A program made the position numbers and the translations under genes. From NCBI GenBank assembly GCA_905182995.1, contig CAJJDP010000044.1, positions 257,060-321,059 on the forward strand: a stretch of DNA of 64,000 nt. Reading direction: 5' to 3'. Within the stretch, counting starts at the first letter, position 1; each line of letters begins with the position of its first letter. The notes under the pieces are model-generated. The model ran no database searches and was not told the origin of the DNA. It saw only the letters and a program-made list of their open reading frames with translations. Shown piece by piece: positions 13,063 to 23,305 of the stretch. The DNA is from Paramecium octaurelia. Lineage: Eukaryota > Ciliophora > Oligohymenophorea > Peniculida > Parameciidae.

Positions 13063-14278
13063 ATGAATCCCATAGATCAGCACAAATTATAATTTGTACT
13101 CAAGGATTGCATTCTCAAATTGCAATTTATAGGAGAAATCACAAGAGATAATGATATTTCATCTGAATTGGCTGGTTACGAATAAAGTAAATTGCTAACC
13201 GATTAACAAACATTGGAAGTTAAATATGCAGAATTGGTTGCCAAACGAAGCACATTGATAGGGATCTCAAATAGAAAATAACTAACCGAAACTCAGAAGC
13301 ATATTTAAGAAGTGGCATAAAGGCTGAAAGAAAGTACGAAGAAGTTATGCAGGTATAAGTTTCATTTAAAATATTAGGTTATTTAAAGAAAACCCAAATA
13401 TAGATTAAGATTCATTAAAAGTATATGAAGAGAGGGCAGGATTGATCTCAGACTTAGAAGTATTTATTTTCATTTATTGAAGAATCTCAAAACATTCATT
13501 TAAAACAATCAATTGAATAAATTTGCTCAAAATGTTACAAACAGTTTAGAAGAGTAGGATTCACTAAGAAAATTCGCAGTAAGAGAAAAAGAATTAGCTG
13601 CTGAAATAAAGAAATTATAAAATGATAAAACTTAAGAAATTAAAGAACATGAACATGAGAAGACTGAAAAATAAAAGAATATTTAATCATTAAAAGAGAA
13701 ACTATTATATAAAACAAATAGAGCCGACTTAAAAAAAAAGTATGATGAAAAGGTGGGGACTTCTAAAGAAAATACTCAAATGAGAGTGTTTGAATTTGCT
13801 TTAAAGGATATTGAATAATAAATTTTAAATTTTACAACCAAAATAGAGACTGAAGAAAAGGTCCATAAATAATTAAAGGATTATTTAATAAGAAAAGAAG
13901 TACTTAATATTATTATATAAATTTAGGAAGAATCAAAAAAGAAAACTGATGATCAAAATAAATATATGGATGAGAAGAAATAAGAGTTGGAAGATAAAAT
14001 TGAGAAATTGACTGAACAAAAAAATATTATGTTAGAAGAATTAGACAAATTAAACAGAAGATTTGAGAAGGAAGAATTAGAAAAATAGGAACGTGAAAGA
14101 AAAGTATATTTATTCTTTATTTCAGGAAATATAAGAACAAGAAGCCAAAAAATTAAGAGAATTACAATAATTGCGAATGGAAAATGCCATCAAATTAATT
14201 TAGAACGAATTAATGGAAAGAAAAGAGTTATATGGTTTAGGTGCCAAAAAAAAGAAACCCAAAAAACCAAAGAAATGA
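13063..14278 (+). CDS. Dynein regulatory complex subunit 9 (IQCG/CFAP122-like)
   Basis: 381 residues after removing introns at 13353-13377, 13460-13482 and 14104-14125. The N-terminal 120 residues include 'LAGYEQSKLLTDQQTLEVKY' and 'STKKLCRLFKENPNID', which resemble the conserved start of IQCG/DRC9. The rest is a charged coiled coil, then a weak IQ-like segment ('AIKLIQNELMERKELYG') and a lysine/proline-rich tail. IQCG proteins share this layout, with the IQ motif followed by a basic tail. DRC9 belongs to the nexin-dynein regulatory complex linking outer doublets of motile cilia. Assignment is from remembered family features; another ciliary coiled-coil protein is possible. Confidence 0.6.
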
Positions 14279-14317
14279 CTAAACAAATTTAAATAAAATT
14301 AAATCTTAAATTAATTC

Positions 14318-14861
14318 ATGGGACGTATGTAAGCTAAGGGAAAGGGAAAGGGTATTTCTGGTTCAGCCCTCCCATATAAAAGAAAAGCCCCAAAATGGTT
14401 GACCTTATCATCTAAATCAATCGTTGATTAAATTGTTAATTTAGCCAAGAAAGGTTTCATTTAACATGATTGCAATTATAATAGGTTTGAATGGATCTCA
14501 AATTGGAGTCTACTTAAGAGATTAATAAGGTATCCCATAAACCAGATTCTTAACAGGTTAAAAGATCTTGAGAATCTTAAAGAAAAGAGGTATAACAATA
14601 ATTAAATTTTAGGTTGTGCTCCAAAAATCCCTGAAGATTTGTATGCTTTAATCAAAAAGGCTGTTTAAATCAGAAAGCATTTAGAGAAGAATAGAGGTGA
14701 TATTACCAGCAAATTCAGATTGATTTTGGTTGAAAGCAGAATTCATAGACTTAGCAGATATTACAGAAGAACCCAAAAGTTGCCATCTAATTGGAAATAG
14801 TATACATTTCATATTATCTTCAAGTGTCTCAAAGACAGCTTCTGCCTTAATTGGTTAATGA
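14318..14861 (+). CDS. RPS13: Small ribosomal subunit protein S13 (uS15)
   Basis: 154 residues, the normal length for eukaryotic S13. Recognisable pieces are the start 'MGRMQAKGKG', the middle 'SQIGVYLRD', '[12 protein letters not shown]' with '[10 protein letters not shown]', and the end '[18 protein letters not shown]'. Three introns are required: 14454-14484 (31 nt, starting GTTT rather than GTA), 14590-14612 and 14800-14824. Without the last one the conserved 'WKY...TASAL' ending is lost. uS15 binds helix 22 of the small-subunit rRNA. It starts about 40 bp after the DRC9-like gene's stop. Confidence 0.95.
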
Positions 14862-14905
14862 GTTAGAATATAAATACAATAATGCATATATTTTAATATT
14901 TTATA

Positions 14906-15900
14906 TCACTTTTTTATTTTTTTCAATGACTCACACACTTCCTTAATATTAATACGATCTTCTTCTTTCTTTTACAGCATTTTCTAATAATTCATAAATA
15001 TATTTAATACTGTAATTAAGTCTTTCATCTCTTAACTAACTGGATTTGTATTTGGAAATTGAATTTTCTAATTATTGATAGCATTCAGCAACAACATTAT
15101 AGAATTTGTATCTTTCCATGGAAGCACTCCAAATAACATTTAATACAGAATTACACCCAAAGACCACACATCACATTTTATGCAATAGCTAAATAAATTA
15201 TTTCTATATAAATACTCTTCCCCTGCTAAAATCTGTGGAGCCATGTAATAAGGTGTTCCTACTGATGTACCATGTGCAGCCACATCTTTTTTATCCTCTT
15301 CGATTACTTTAGCAAAACCAAAATCTGCTAATTTTGCTGTACCATTATGTATCAATATATTTTCTGGCTTTAGATCTCTATGGAAAACACTTTTGTCATA
15401 TAGGTATGAACATCCTTCTGCAATCTAAAGAAAAATATCAACAGTCTCTTATTCATTCAATTTTCCTTTGTCTTTGATGAGCATATCCAAATCACCACCA
15501 TTGCAGTATTCCAAAAAGAAATAAATATTATTTGGAGTCTCAGAGAAATCAATGAACTTAACAATGTTAGGATGATCCATTTACTTCCATAATGAAACCT
15601 AATCAATATATGCGAAATCTGATACTTCTATTTTTAATGAGTTGATTATATATTCTTTTCTGCTTTCTGGGTTATTACTCTTTTTGAGCTTTTCAATTAT
15701 ATTTTGTTTTGCAATCAATTTGCAGGCAAAAACTATTTTCTCATTTTCTTTCAATGTAGCTAAATGACTTTTTTAAATCTTTATAGATACGTGTCTGCAA
15801 AATTTCCTTTTCCAAGTTTTGTTGTTTTAATGTAGTACTTCCCATCAACCATCTTATAATTTGGAATTGTGGCTGCTATTTCTTCCAAATTTTATTTCAT
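14906..15900 (-). CDS. Active Ser/Thr protein kinase, ULK/ATG1-like catalytic domain
   Basis: 296 residues, essentially a bare kinase domain, with four introns of 23-27 nt. The glycine loop is '[12 protein letters not shown]', the catalytic lysine sits in 'FACKLI', the catalytic loop is '[10 protein letters not shown]', the metal motif is 'LADFGFAK', the activation segment is '[11 protein letters not shown]', and '[15 protein letters not shown]' follows. All catalytic residues are present. The sequence around '[18 protein letters not shown]' resembles ULK kinases, but there is no long C-terminal tail, so a role in autophagy should not be assumed. ULK4-, CDPK- and CaMK-type domains are alternatives. 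It converges on S13, with 44 bp between stops. Confidence 0.85.
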
Positions 15901-17267
15901 TTATTATATTTTATATGTATTTTAATAATCCCATTAATAAAGTCTTTAATAATTCGTAATTTATATACTTTACTTAGTTGGTCATCACAATCGACTTACT
16001 CATTAAACTCTTATTTGTTTTAAAATTTCTCCTCCCCCATCAAATCTCAAAGGAATTATCAATTAGAATATTGTAATTTATCATATAATAATCAAAATTC
16101 TAATTAATAATTTGTTAAATTGATTTGTGATCTTTTTTTCTTATATTTTTATCAAATTTTAGATGAAAAATTAACACAAGAATAAATTAATAGTGTAATT
16201 TTAAAATAATGAAATCAAACAAATAACTTACTCATAATAGCAAATAAAAAGATTATTAAAATAGCTAATTTCTTACTTTTAAATTTTCAATTACAAAGTT
16301 TATATATACAATAACATTACTAACTTATTTAATAATTTATATTTAAATGAAAGTATGCACATAATTCTTTTATATTCTTTTAAATGTTTGATCATAATTG
16401 GTTGAAGTTTAATAGAGAAAATTACAGATTGAAAACTTCTAAAAAGATCGAAGTCATTTAAAAAGCTATGTGATTTTAGGTATTTTCCTAGATTTTACGA
16501 ACCTCAATATTAATAGATCTAACTTAAGTAAGGATCTATTATATAAATCAATTCCTCTGCCTTAAATTAGTGAAAGAGAAGATATATTTAAAAGAGCAAT
16601 ATAGATACATTAATAAATTTAAATATTTTAACTAAGGGTTAATGTTTTCAATTTATTTGTTGAATGATTTTTAATTTTATTGATTCACATGCAGAAACTA
16701 TATAGTTATTTAGTAATTTATTTATTTTTAACCCTATAGTATTCATCGAACTGATTACATTTGTCGAAATAAGATTGGGGGACTGTTACTAAAATCAAAA
16801 TATTGTGAGCACAAATGAGTTTCGTAAAATACATAAGAAATCCTGATTTCATTTTTAGTTGGCTAATTCCAAAAAGTTTGTTTTAAAAAAAAATAAGGAA
16901 TTTAAAAATAAATCTTTGAGAAATTCAAAAATTTGATATTTTTGTAATTATTAAATTAAAAAATAAAAATGTTACAAAAAGAGCTCAACGATTAAAACTA
17001 AACTAATTGTTAATGAACAAAGAATTAATTGTTAGACTTTTAACAGAAAGTCTTAATTCTAAAGTCACAAAATTAATTTAATTTATCTTTTCGTTTTTAA
17101 TGTAGAATTAATTATTTATGTAAAATAAATAAATAAAATTGCGAATTGAATGGATATAAATAATGGATATTCAATAGTGATATTCAAAATCTGTTCTTAA
17201 AAATGTGAAGCATTTTAGAGATTCGAATATAAAAATAGATATTATAATTTTAATATAAATTCTCGAT
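15901..17267. other. Long AT-rich stretch with no convincing gene
   Basis: 1,367 bp between a minus-strand kinase start and a plus-strand gene start. Read with TGA as the only stop, no frame gives a protein-like product of useful length on either strand. Composition is A and T runs with short poly-A and poly-T tracts. It is long for this compact window. It must contain two divergent promoters and could hold a non-coding RNA or a fully decayed gene, but I see no specific signal. Confidence 0.5.
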
Positions 17268-18042
17268 ATGTCAAGAAGTTTAAATGATGATGACAAACCT
17301 CTAATTCCACTCCTTTAGGCTACAGGTTAAAAGAAACAGGAGAAACTAGCATATGAAAGATAAATGGCTAAAATAACTTTATTGAAACAGACGGAGTAGA
17401 AAAATTTGCATCTAGTAAAACGTAACTTGAGTTAGGCAGGCTAAGTTATATGAAATGGCAGCAGATAAAATTGAGAATGGAATCTCGGTGAAGAAGCAAT
17501 TGTAGGAATTGACAGATGAGGCGAATTAAATAAAAGATGAAAAAATGAAAAGAAGGAAGTAGCAGATTGAATCTATAAAAAAATGTGAAGAAGACTTCAT
17601 TATTAAGAGAAAGACAGCACAAAAATTAGGGTAAGATAAAAGTGTGTGATTTTAGAGATTCAATGAAGCAATCTCAAGTGAAAGAATACAAGAGTACAAT
17701 GAAAATGACTTTAAGCAGAACTCGAGATTGCATACTTTAAGAGAACCAAAAGATTAGAGAGGCATTGTATTAGGAGGAGAAGGAGAGGAAGAAAAAGAAG
17801 GAGGAAACTAAGAAATTGGATGAGATGAAATCGCAATAATTCTATAAGGAGAGAGTTTCTTATGAGAGGTTAATAGAGGAGAAACTAAAGAAGTCAAGGG
17901 AATAATTGTTTAAAGATGAGGAGACATTGAAAGCGCGTTTGAAGGTATGATAAGTTGGTTAGGTTAGTAAACATAAGATATGCTGAGCAAGTCTCAAAAC
18001 AAGTTTATGGAGCTTCAATCTTGGAGTGGACAGAAGAGATGA
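17268..18042 (+). CDS. Lysine/glutamate-rich coiled-coil protein
   Basis: 231 residues after three introns (31, 25 and 23 nt); the first must be 31 nt to avoid an in-frame TGA. The product is highly charged and helical ('KERKKKKEETKKLDEMK', 'KIENGISVKKQLQELTD'), consistent with a continuous coiled coil. No catalytic or targeting motif is visible. Microtubule- or basal-body-associated proteins often look like this in ciliates, but no family is recognised. It is followed 34 bp later by the Sel1-repeat gene on the same strand. Confidence 0.6.
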
Positions 18043-18076
18043 TAAGGAAATAATAATTATTATTAATAAATTATAT

Positions 18077-20366
18077 ATGTCATTGAATTCACGATATATC
18101 AACGACAACTTATTTAAGACTCATCAAGAACAGCTACAATAGACGATAGCCCAATTTTGTGATTAAGTGAATTCTAATTCTTCAGAGAATGACTCATTAT
18201 TTTATGATGGATTCAAGTTTTAGGCAGCACATTAATAAATATGTATTCTATTGCATTTTAATTAGCTGACCTCATAACGCAGGTTGAGATAAGTTCGAAG
18301 ATAGACGAAGGAAAAAGATAGCTATCAACATTAATATTAGGTTAGGCTCAGTAGATTCTTAAAAATTATAGTTCATAACAAAACCAAATTAAGGTTAAGA
18401 TCACATAGTCATTATTCAATTTACAAAGAGATACGATTAGGACAATTTAAGAAGTGCACGATGCATTTAGTTTAATAGAATCAATAAAGTGGCCATGCAA
18501 AGGACAAACCTATAAGCAGTTTGACAAACAGCTACGTGCTTTGGAGAAGCAGTGCTTCTTTTGGGAATAAGTGTAGTTGTTAGAAAACCGAACGCCGAAT
18601 TCAATGTGTTAGAATGATTTCAAATTACGGTTAAATGAATGGTTTGAGCAATTCACCAACGATATCAGAACGAAGAATTTTGACAACATGAAAAAATCTA
18701 AAAAAGGCTATTTGGATACACAGTTGAAGACTGCGCATGAATTGTATGTGGGATTGGGAACCGAGAAAAATAGAGAAGGTGCTTTACAAATATACAAAAG
18801 ATTGGCAGAAGAGAACCATCCGATAGCATAGGCAATTATGGGATAGATTTTAATGGATGGTGAAGTAGGAGAAAAAGATTATGATCAGGTATTTAATTTA
18901 AAACCATTTGTGGTAGGCTTTTAACTACTTTAAATTGAGTGCTGACCAAGGCCATACATTCAGTGTCTATTGGGCATCTAAATTAATATTGGTAATAGCT
19001 TAAAAGTAATTTAATAGGAAGAAAAAGTTTTTGACAAATTTTTTGAAAAGGATGATCAATAAAGTAGAAAATCAAGTGTGACAGCTATCAAAACTAAGGA
19101 TTGTGATTTGGCAATCAAATTATTAAGAAAGGCTGCCGAATTGGAACATGTTCCATCAATGAATTATCTGGGCGACTTATACACCTCTGGTTTGGAATTA
19201 TAGAATTGTAAAAATAATAATTATAAATATTAATGATAGATTCTTTGGAGAAGGACTATTAGGATGCTGAATACTTTTATAAACAAGCTCAAAAAAAGAA
19301 TTCAGTTGAGGCTACTTACAAATTGTCTTTGCTTTATTAAGAGATGAGCAAAACTAGCTTAAACAAAGTAAGGAGTCCATTCAGCTATTTAATAGAATAG
19401 AAAGCAATTAATTTTTCCATTACTCAGTCAAGCCAAGAACTAAGACTATTTACCAGCATTTTACGATCTTGGAATTTTGTTGTTAAATGGCTTAGGGGAG
19501 GAATTGCAGGCCAACCCTATGATGGCTGACTTAATCTTCGAATAAGGGGCACTTAGTGGTGACATTAGGTGTGCCAAAAAATTACTTAATCTTCGTTTTC
19601 AAAATTTACAGAGAGAGGAGGGTTCGATAAACGATTTTCTTTCTCTGTTGGATTAGTTAGAGGATATTTTGAAGGATCAATCTATCATTAATTACATGAG
19701 AGGTAAGATTTACTTTAAGGGGATATTATGTGAGAAGAACATGTAAAAAGCGGTCGAATAATTTAGGTATTTGAATGAAATGAAAATAGAATAGGATCAT
19801 GGAGAGGATGTCTAAAATGCAGAGCCTAATTAGAGAAGATCTTCAAGGACAAAGAGGAGTTGCCAACCAGTTCACAATAGTCATCACTTCAGAAACTCAA
19901 CATCTAAGGAGGATTCATTGATTCAGTCAAACAGAGTGACTTAAGAAAAGCCTATCAGATACAGAAGGGCAAGGTTTCATAGAACAACAAATCAATTCCT
20001 TTTGAACAAGAGAATCAATCAACTCGATAGGATAGACATACCATAATGACGATAAGTATAGTTAAACCGAATGAAGTCAATGATCCAGACAGAAAACGAG
20101 GGGGCTCTGAATATAATAGTTTCAAAAGGGGAGAAAGCAGTGTCATGCTTTCCTAATTAAAACTACAGATTCAATCACCATAATAATAACAATAACAATC
20201 GTCTACTAGATTTGATCAACAACAATAATCATAATATGGATCTCCTCGCCAACCCTCTTTAATTAACATCTCTTCAAATTCTTCAAAGAAAGATCGCTTT
20301 AATTTTAGTAAATTACCTAGCCATCGATCTATTAATTCTTCGAAATATCTATTCAACTAACCTTGA
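18077..20366 (+). CDS. Sel1-repeat (TPR-like) protein with Q-rich tail
   Basis: 709 residues after six introns: 18243-18265, 18889-18916, 18992-19017, 19208-19239, 19378-19395 and 19767-19789. From about residue 200 there are Sel1-like helical repeats: 'ALQIYKRLAEENHPIAQAIM', 'AFNYFKLSADQGHTFSVYWA', 'AIKLLRKAAELEHVPSMNYL' and 'AVEQFRIGSWRGCLKCRAQL'. The tail is rich in S, Q and R. If the last intron is not spliced, the frame closes early at 20047-20049. Splicing restores a Sel1 repeat and joins the Q-rich frame ending at 20366. Sel1 proteins act as adaptors in membrane-associated complexes; the partner is unknown. Confidence 0.7.
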
Positions 20367-20415
20367 ATTTAGCATATTAACTCAAACTTTTATTATATTA
20401 TATTTTATTAATAAA

Positions 20416-21251
20416 ATGGAATCCCCCAAATAAAGATAAGAAAATGAGGAGCCCCAAAACGAAGTTCAATAACCACAGACACATCTCATTCAGTTTGATG
20501 TAGAAGAGACTAATGAACCACCAATAAAAAGACCAGCCCCAAAAACATTCGGAGATTTAACAATCATATTTATTTTCGAGACCATAGGGACTGGATTATT
20601 TGCATATGGCATAGTGGCATCTAATGGGTCTGATATATTGATTGCTGCTTATTTGTATGCGGCAATATTTTTAACTTGCAAATTTACAGGTGGCCATGTC
20701 AATCCAGCAGTATCATTTAGTTTCTATTGTGATGATACTATAAGTTCATGGACATTGAGAATCTATTGGGCAGCTCAATTATTGGGTGCAGTTGGAGGAG
20801 CTTGGATTGCATATTTAATATTGGGAGTAGTGACTTCTCCTAGTATTAAGAGTACAAACATTGAGTGGATGCTTGCTGATTTGTGCGGAGAAGTACTTGC
20901 ATCATTCGAATTTAGGCCTTTGGAACCTTTATGTTTGTTCTATTCATACACATTCAAGTTCATGAATAAACTAGATAGACTAATAATGACATAGCAGGCA
21001 TCGCTTGGATTGCATTGGCTCTATTCTTTTCTAGATAGTTGTCATCACATTCTGGAGGTATTTCATGCACTTCTATTTGAGGTTGTCTGAATCCAGCCAT
21101 GGGTGTGGGATTGGAATTATTTGAAGCATTCTGGTTGAATGACACAACTAAATTAGCTAATTTTTGGGTGTTTCTATTTGCTCCGCTGTTTGGAGCATAT
21201 ATGGCATCAATTTTCTACAATTCAATATATTTGCCTTTATTAAAAAAATGA
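20416..21251 (+). CDS. Aquaporin / MIP-family channel with altered second NPA box
   Basis: 262 residues with introns at 20893-20915 and 21058-21081. A polar 50-residue N-terminus precedes six membrane helices. The first half carries 'GGHVNPAVSF', the second 'GGCLNPAMGVG', and the family 'E-x-F-x-T' helix appears as 'GEAFGTFMFVLF'. The second intron removes a TGA just before the second NPA. MIP channels carry water or small solutes. The residue after the second NPA is normally Arg, part of the selectivity filter; here it is Met, so substrate range may differ. In ciliates such channels could serve osmoregulation. Confidence 0.9.
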
Positions 21252-21270
21252 GACATATATAAATTTAATT

Positions 21271-23236
21271 ATGGAGTAATATATTGATCACGAACTTACA
21301 ATCCAACAATTCTTCAAGTAGCATCAATTGACCTCACCTCTACTTTCCCAACTCAAAAGGGAGTTCGGTATCATCAAGCATCCCACTTTTATTATGAATA
21401 ATTTGCTCTAAGTAATCTTAATAGCAAATACTAGATCATCCAACACAAGAAACATTTAACATGTATTGAAGCACCGAAATAGAGTGGAAGAACTATGTCT
21501 TGCCTGTTAATTATTTTGGATTAATTTTTGAAATCTTTAGATCATTTCACTCCTGATGAAGAAGTAACAATTAAACACATTTATCATAGAATGGATATTA
21601 TCTACTCATTACTTCAGCAAGCAGAGAACAATCAGCACATTGTAAAACCATAGTTCAAAAATTGCTAGACAACTATCCCTAAGAAATTGCCTTGCTTGAC
21701 ATTAATTCACAATTTCCTCTCAATGCAAAGAGTATCATCTTCAGTAAATATTCTTAGATGACCAATATAATATTGTATTGCCGCCTGTTACATAACCATC
21801 TATATTGTTTGCCACCTATTATTCTGTGAGTAAATTGAAGGCTAGTGGAAAGGTAGATAATAAATGCTTTTAATTTGCTCTATTTGATGATTGCAACCTA
21901 GCCACTCTCTATGGGGGATAACATTAATTGGAAACAGTTTCTAAGTGGATTTCCAAGAATTAATTCACAATTTATGTTGGAGACGAAAAATTGATTGAAG
22001 TTATTCTTGGAAAGGCAATTACAGTTGCTAAAATTGAAGAGGATTAGGAAGAATAGGAATAAGAAGATAGAGTAGTTTAATAAACAAAAAATGAATTGCC
22101 CAATTTGTTTTACTATTTCTATTCAGACTTTACTTAATAATAGATCGTCCTTTATATCACTTTGAAACTTAACCTTGTATAAGGAAAGACACTTATAATA
22201 GTTTAAAATTTGTTTGAGATTTATTATTTGCAATTACTTTTTTAGAGGTGTAATATTGAAAGATATCAAATTTATAATCACGAAAACCCAAAAACACTTA
22301 AGTATTATACTTTGTCAACTTTCAATACTGGAGTTATCTAAATACTTGTAGCTACTGCAAATGTCTTTTTAGATTTGGAGAATGAATTCTTTGAAAGAAC
22401 CAAATAACAAACCAAAAAGTCCAAATAACCATATACTTTAAAGAAATTAGATAATATCATTTTATATAATTTATTGCCCAATGAATTGCCTGATTAAATT
22501 TTAAAATCTGTGAGCAATACTGTCTGTATAGCTTCAAATAATGAATAAAATGTTGAAACAGTAATGTAATACGTAAACGCTGAATATAATAATGTTAATT
22601 GCAAAGAATATCCAATAAAATAAAATGAAATTGAAGCATTCCGTTATCGTATAGAAGATACAACCAAAAATATATCTAAGTATTAGGTTAAAATGGCAGA
22701 GCAAATAGATTTCAAAAAGAAGATGATCAAGTCACCAGATCTAGTGGAGTACTTTTAGTAGAATTAGAAAGAGAAAGAATTGTTGTAGGATCAAATCGTA
22801 TAATTAAAGAAGAAGTTAAATAGATCAGCAATATAATTGCCATAAGGTATCAATATGTAAAAATGTCTTAGGTCCTGTGCCTGAATATTTGTTACCTGAA
22901 TTCATCAAGAAGTAAAGGAAGATGTAGGGAGATTAATCTAAGGTCAAGGTGCTTGTGAGAGTTCATGATTAAATGAATGATAAATTGATAAGGAAAAGAA
23001 GATTGTTGAATGATGAAATGAATAACAATATGTTGCCTGAGCAAGAAGAGAAACCTAGGACAAAGAAACCTGAAAATTAATATGTGACAATCAATTAAGA
23101 AGACGAAGATCCTGAATTAGTTGATTCATCTCGACTTAGACCCATAAGTGGTAAGAAAATATGGAAGATGAAACATGGGTTCAAATTGAAAAAGAGAAAC
23201 AAGAGATTGGAAAAGAAAGGAGTCTTCACTACCTGA
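21271..23236 (+). CDS. DDX56/Dbp9-like protein, catalytically dead (pseudohelicase)
   Basis: 621 residues after four introns (21412-21434, 21564-21589, 21732-21757, 22847-22871). The family is shown by the C-terminal half: 'LVQGKTLIIVQNLFEIYYLQ', 'EIEAFRYRIEDTTKNISKYQ', then 'PVPEYLLPEF' and a basic tail, as in DDX56/Dbp9, the DEAD-box helicase of 60S ribosome assembly. Helicase motifs are gone: Walker A reads APKQSGRT (residues 60-67, Lys to Arg), DEAD reads DDCN (181-184), SAT is replaced by YVG, ATD reads ATA, and HRxGR is missing. The overall fold and length are kept, so it is probably expressed as a non-enzymatic protein. Confidence 0.8.
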
Positions 23237-23305
23237 GTGTATATAAATTAATTTATTTAACAATTTTATAGAATATTTTATGATATATAAATGTTCATGA
23301 ATAAT

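Noticed and set aside
20046-20366. Separate small gene starting at an ATG overlapping a TGA
   Set aside because: Splicing a 23-nt intron upstream joins it to the Sel1 protein in frame and completes a Sel1 repeat, so a separate gene is not needed.
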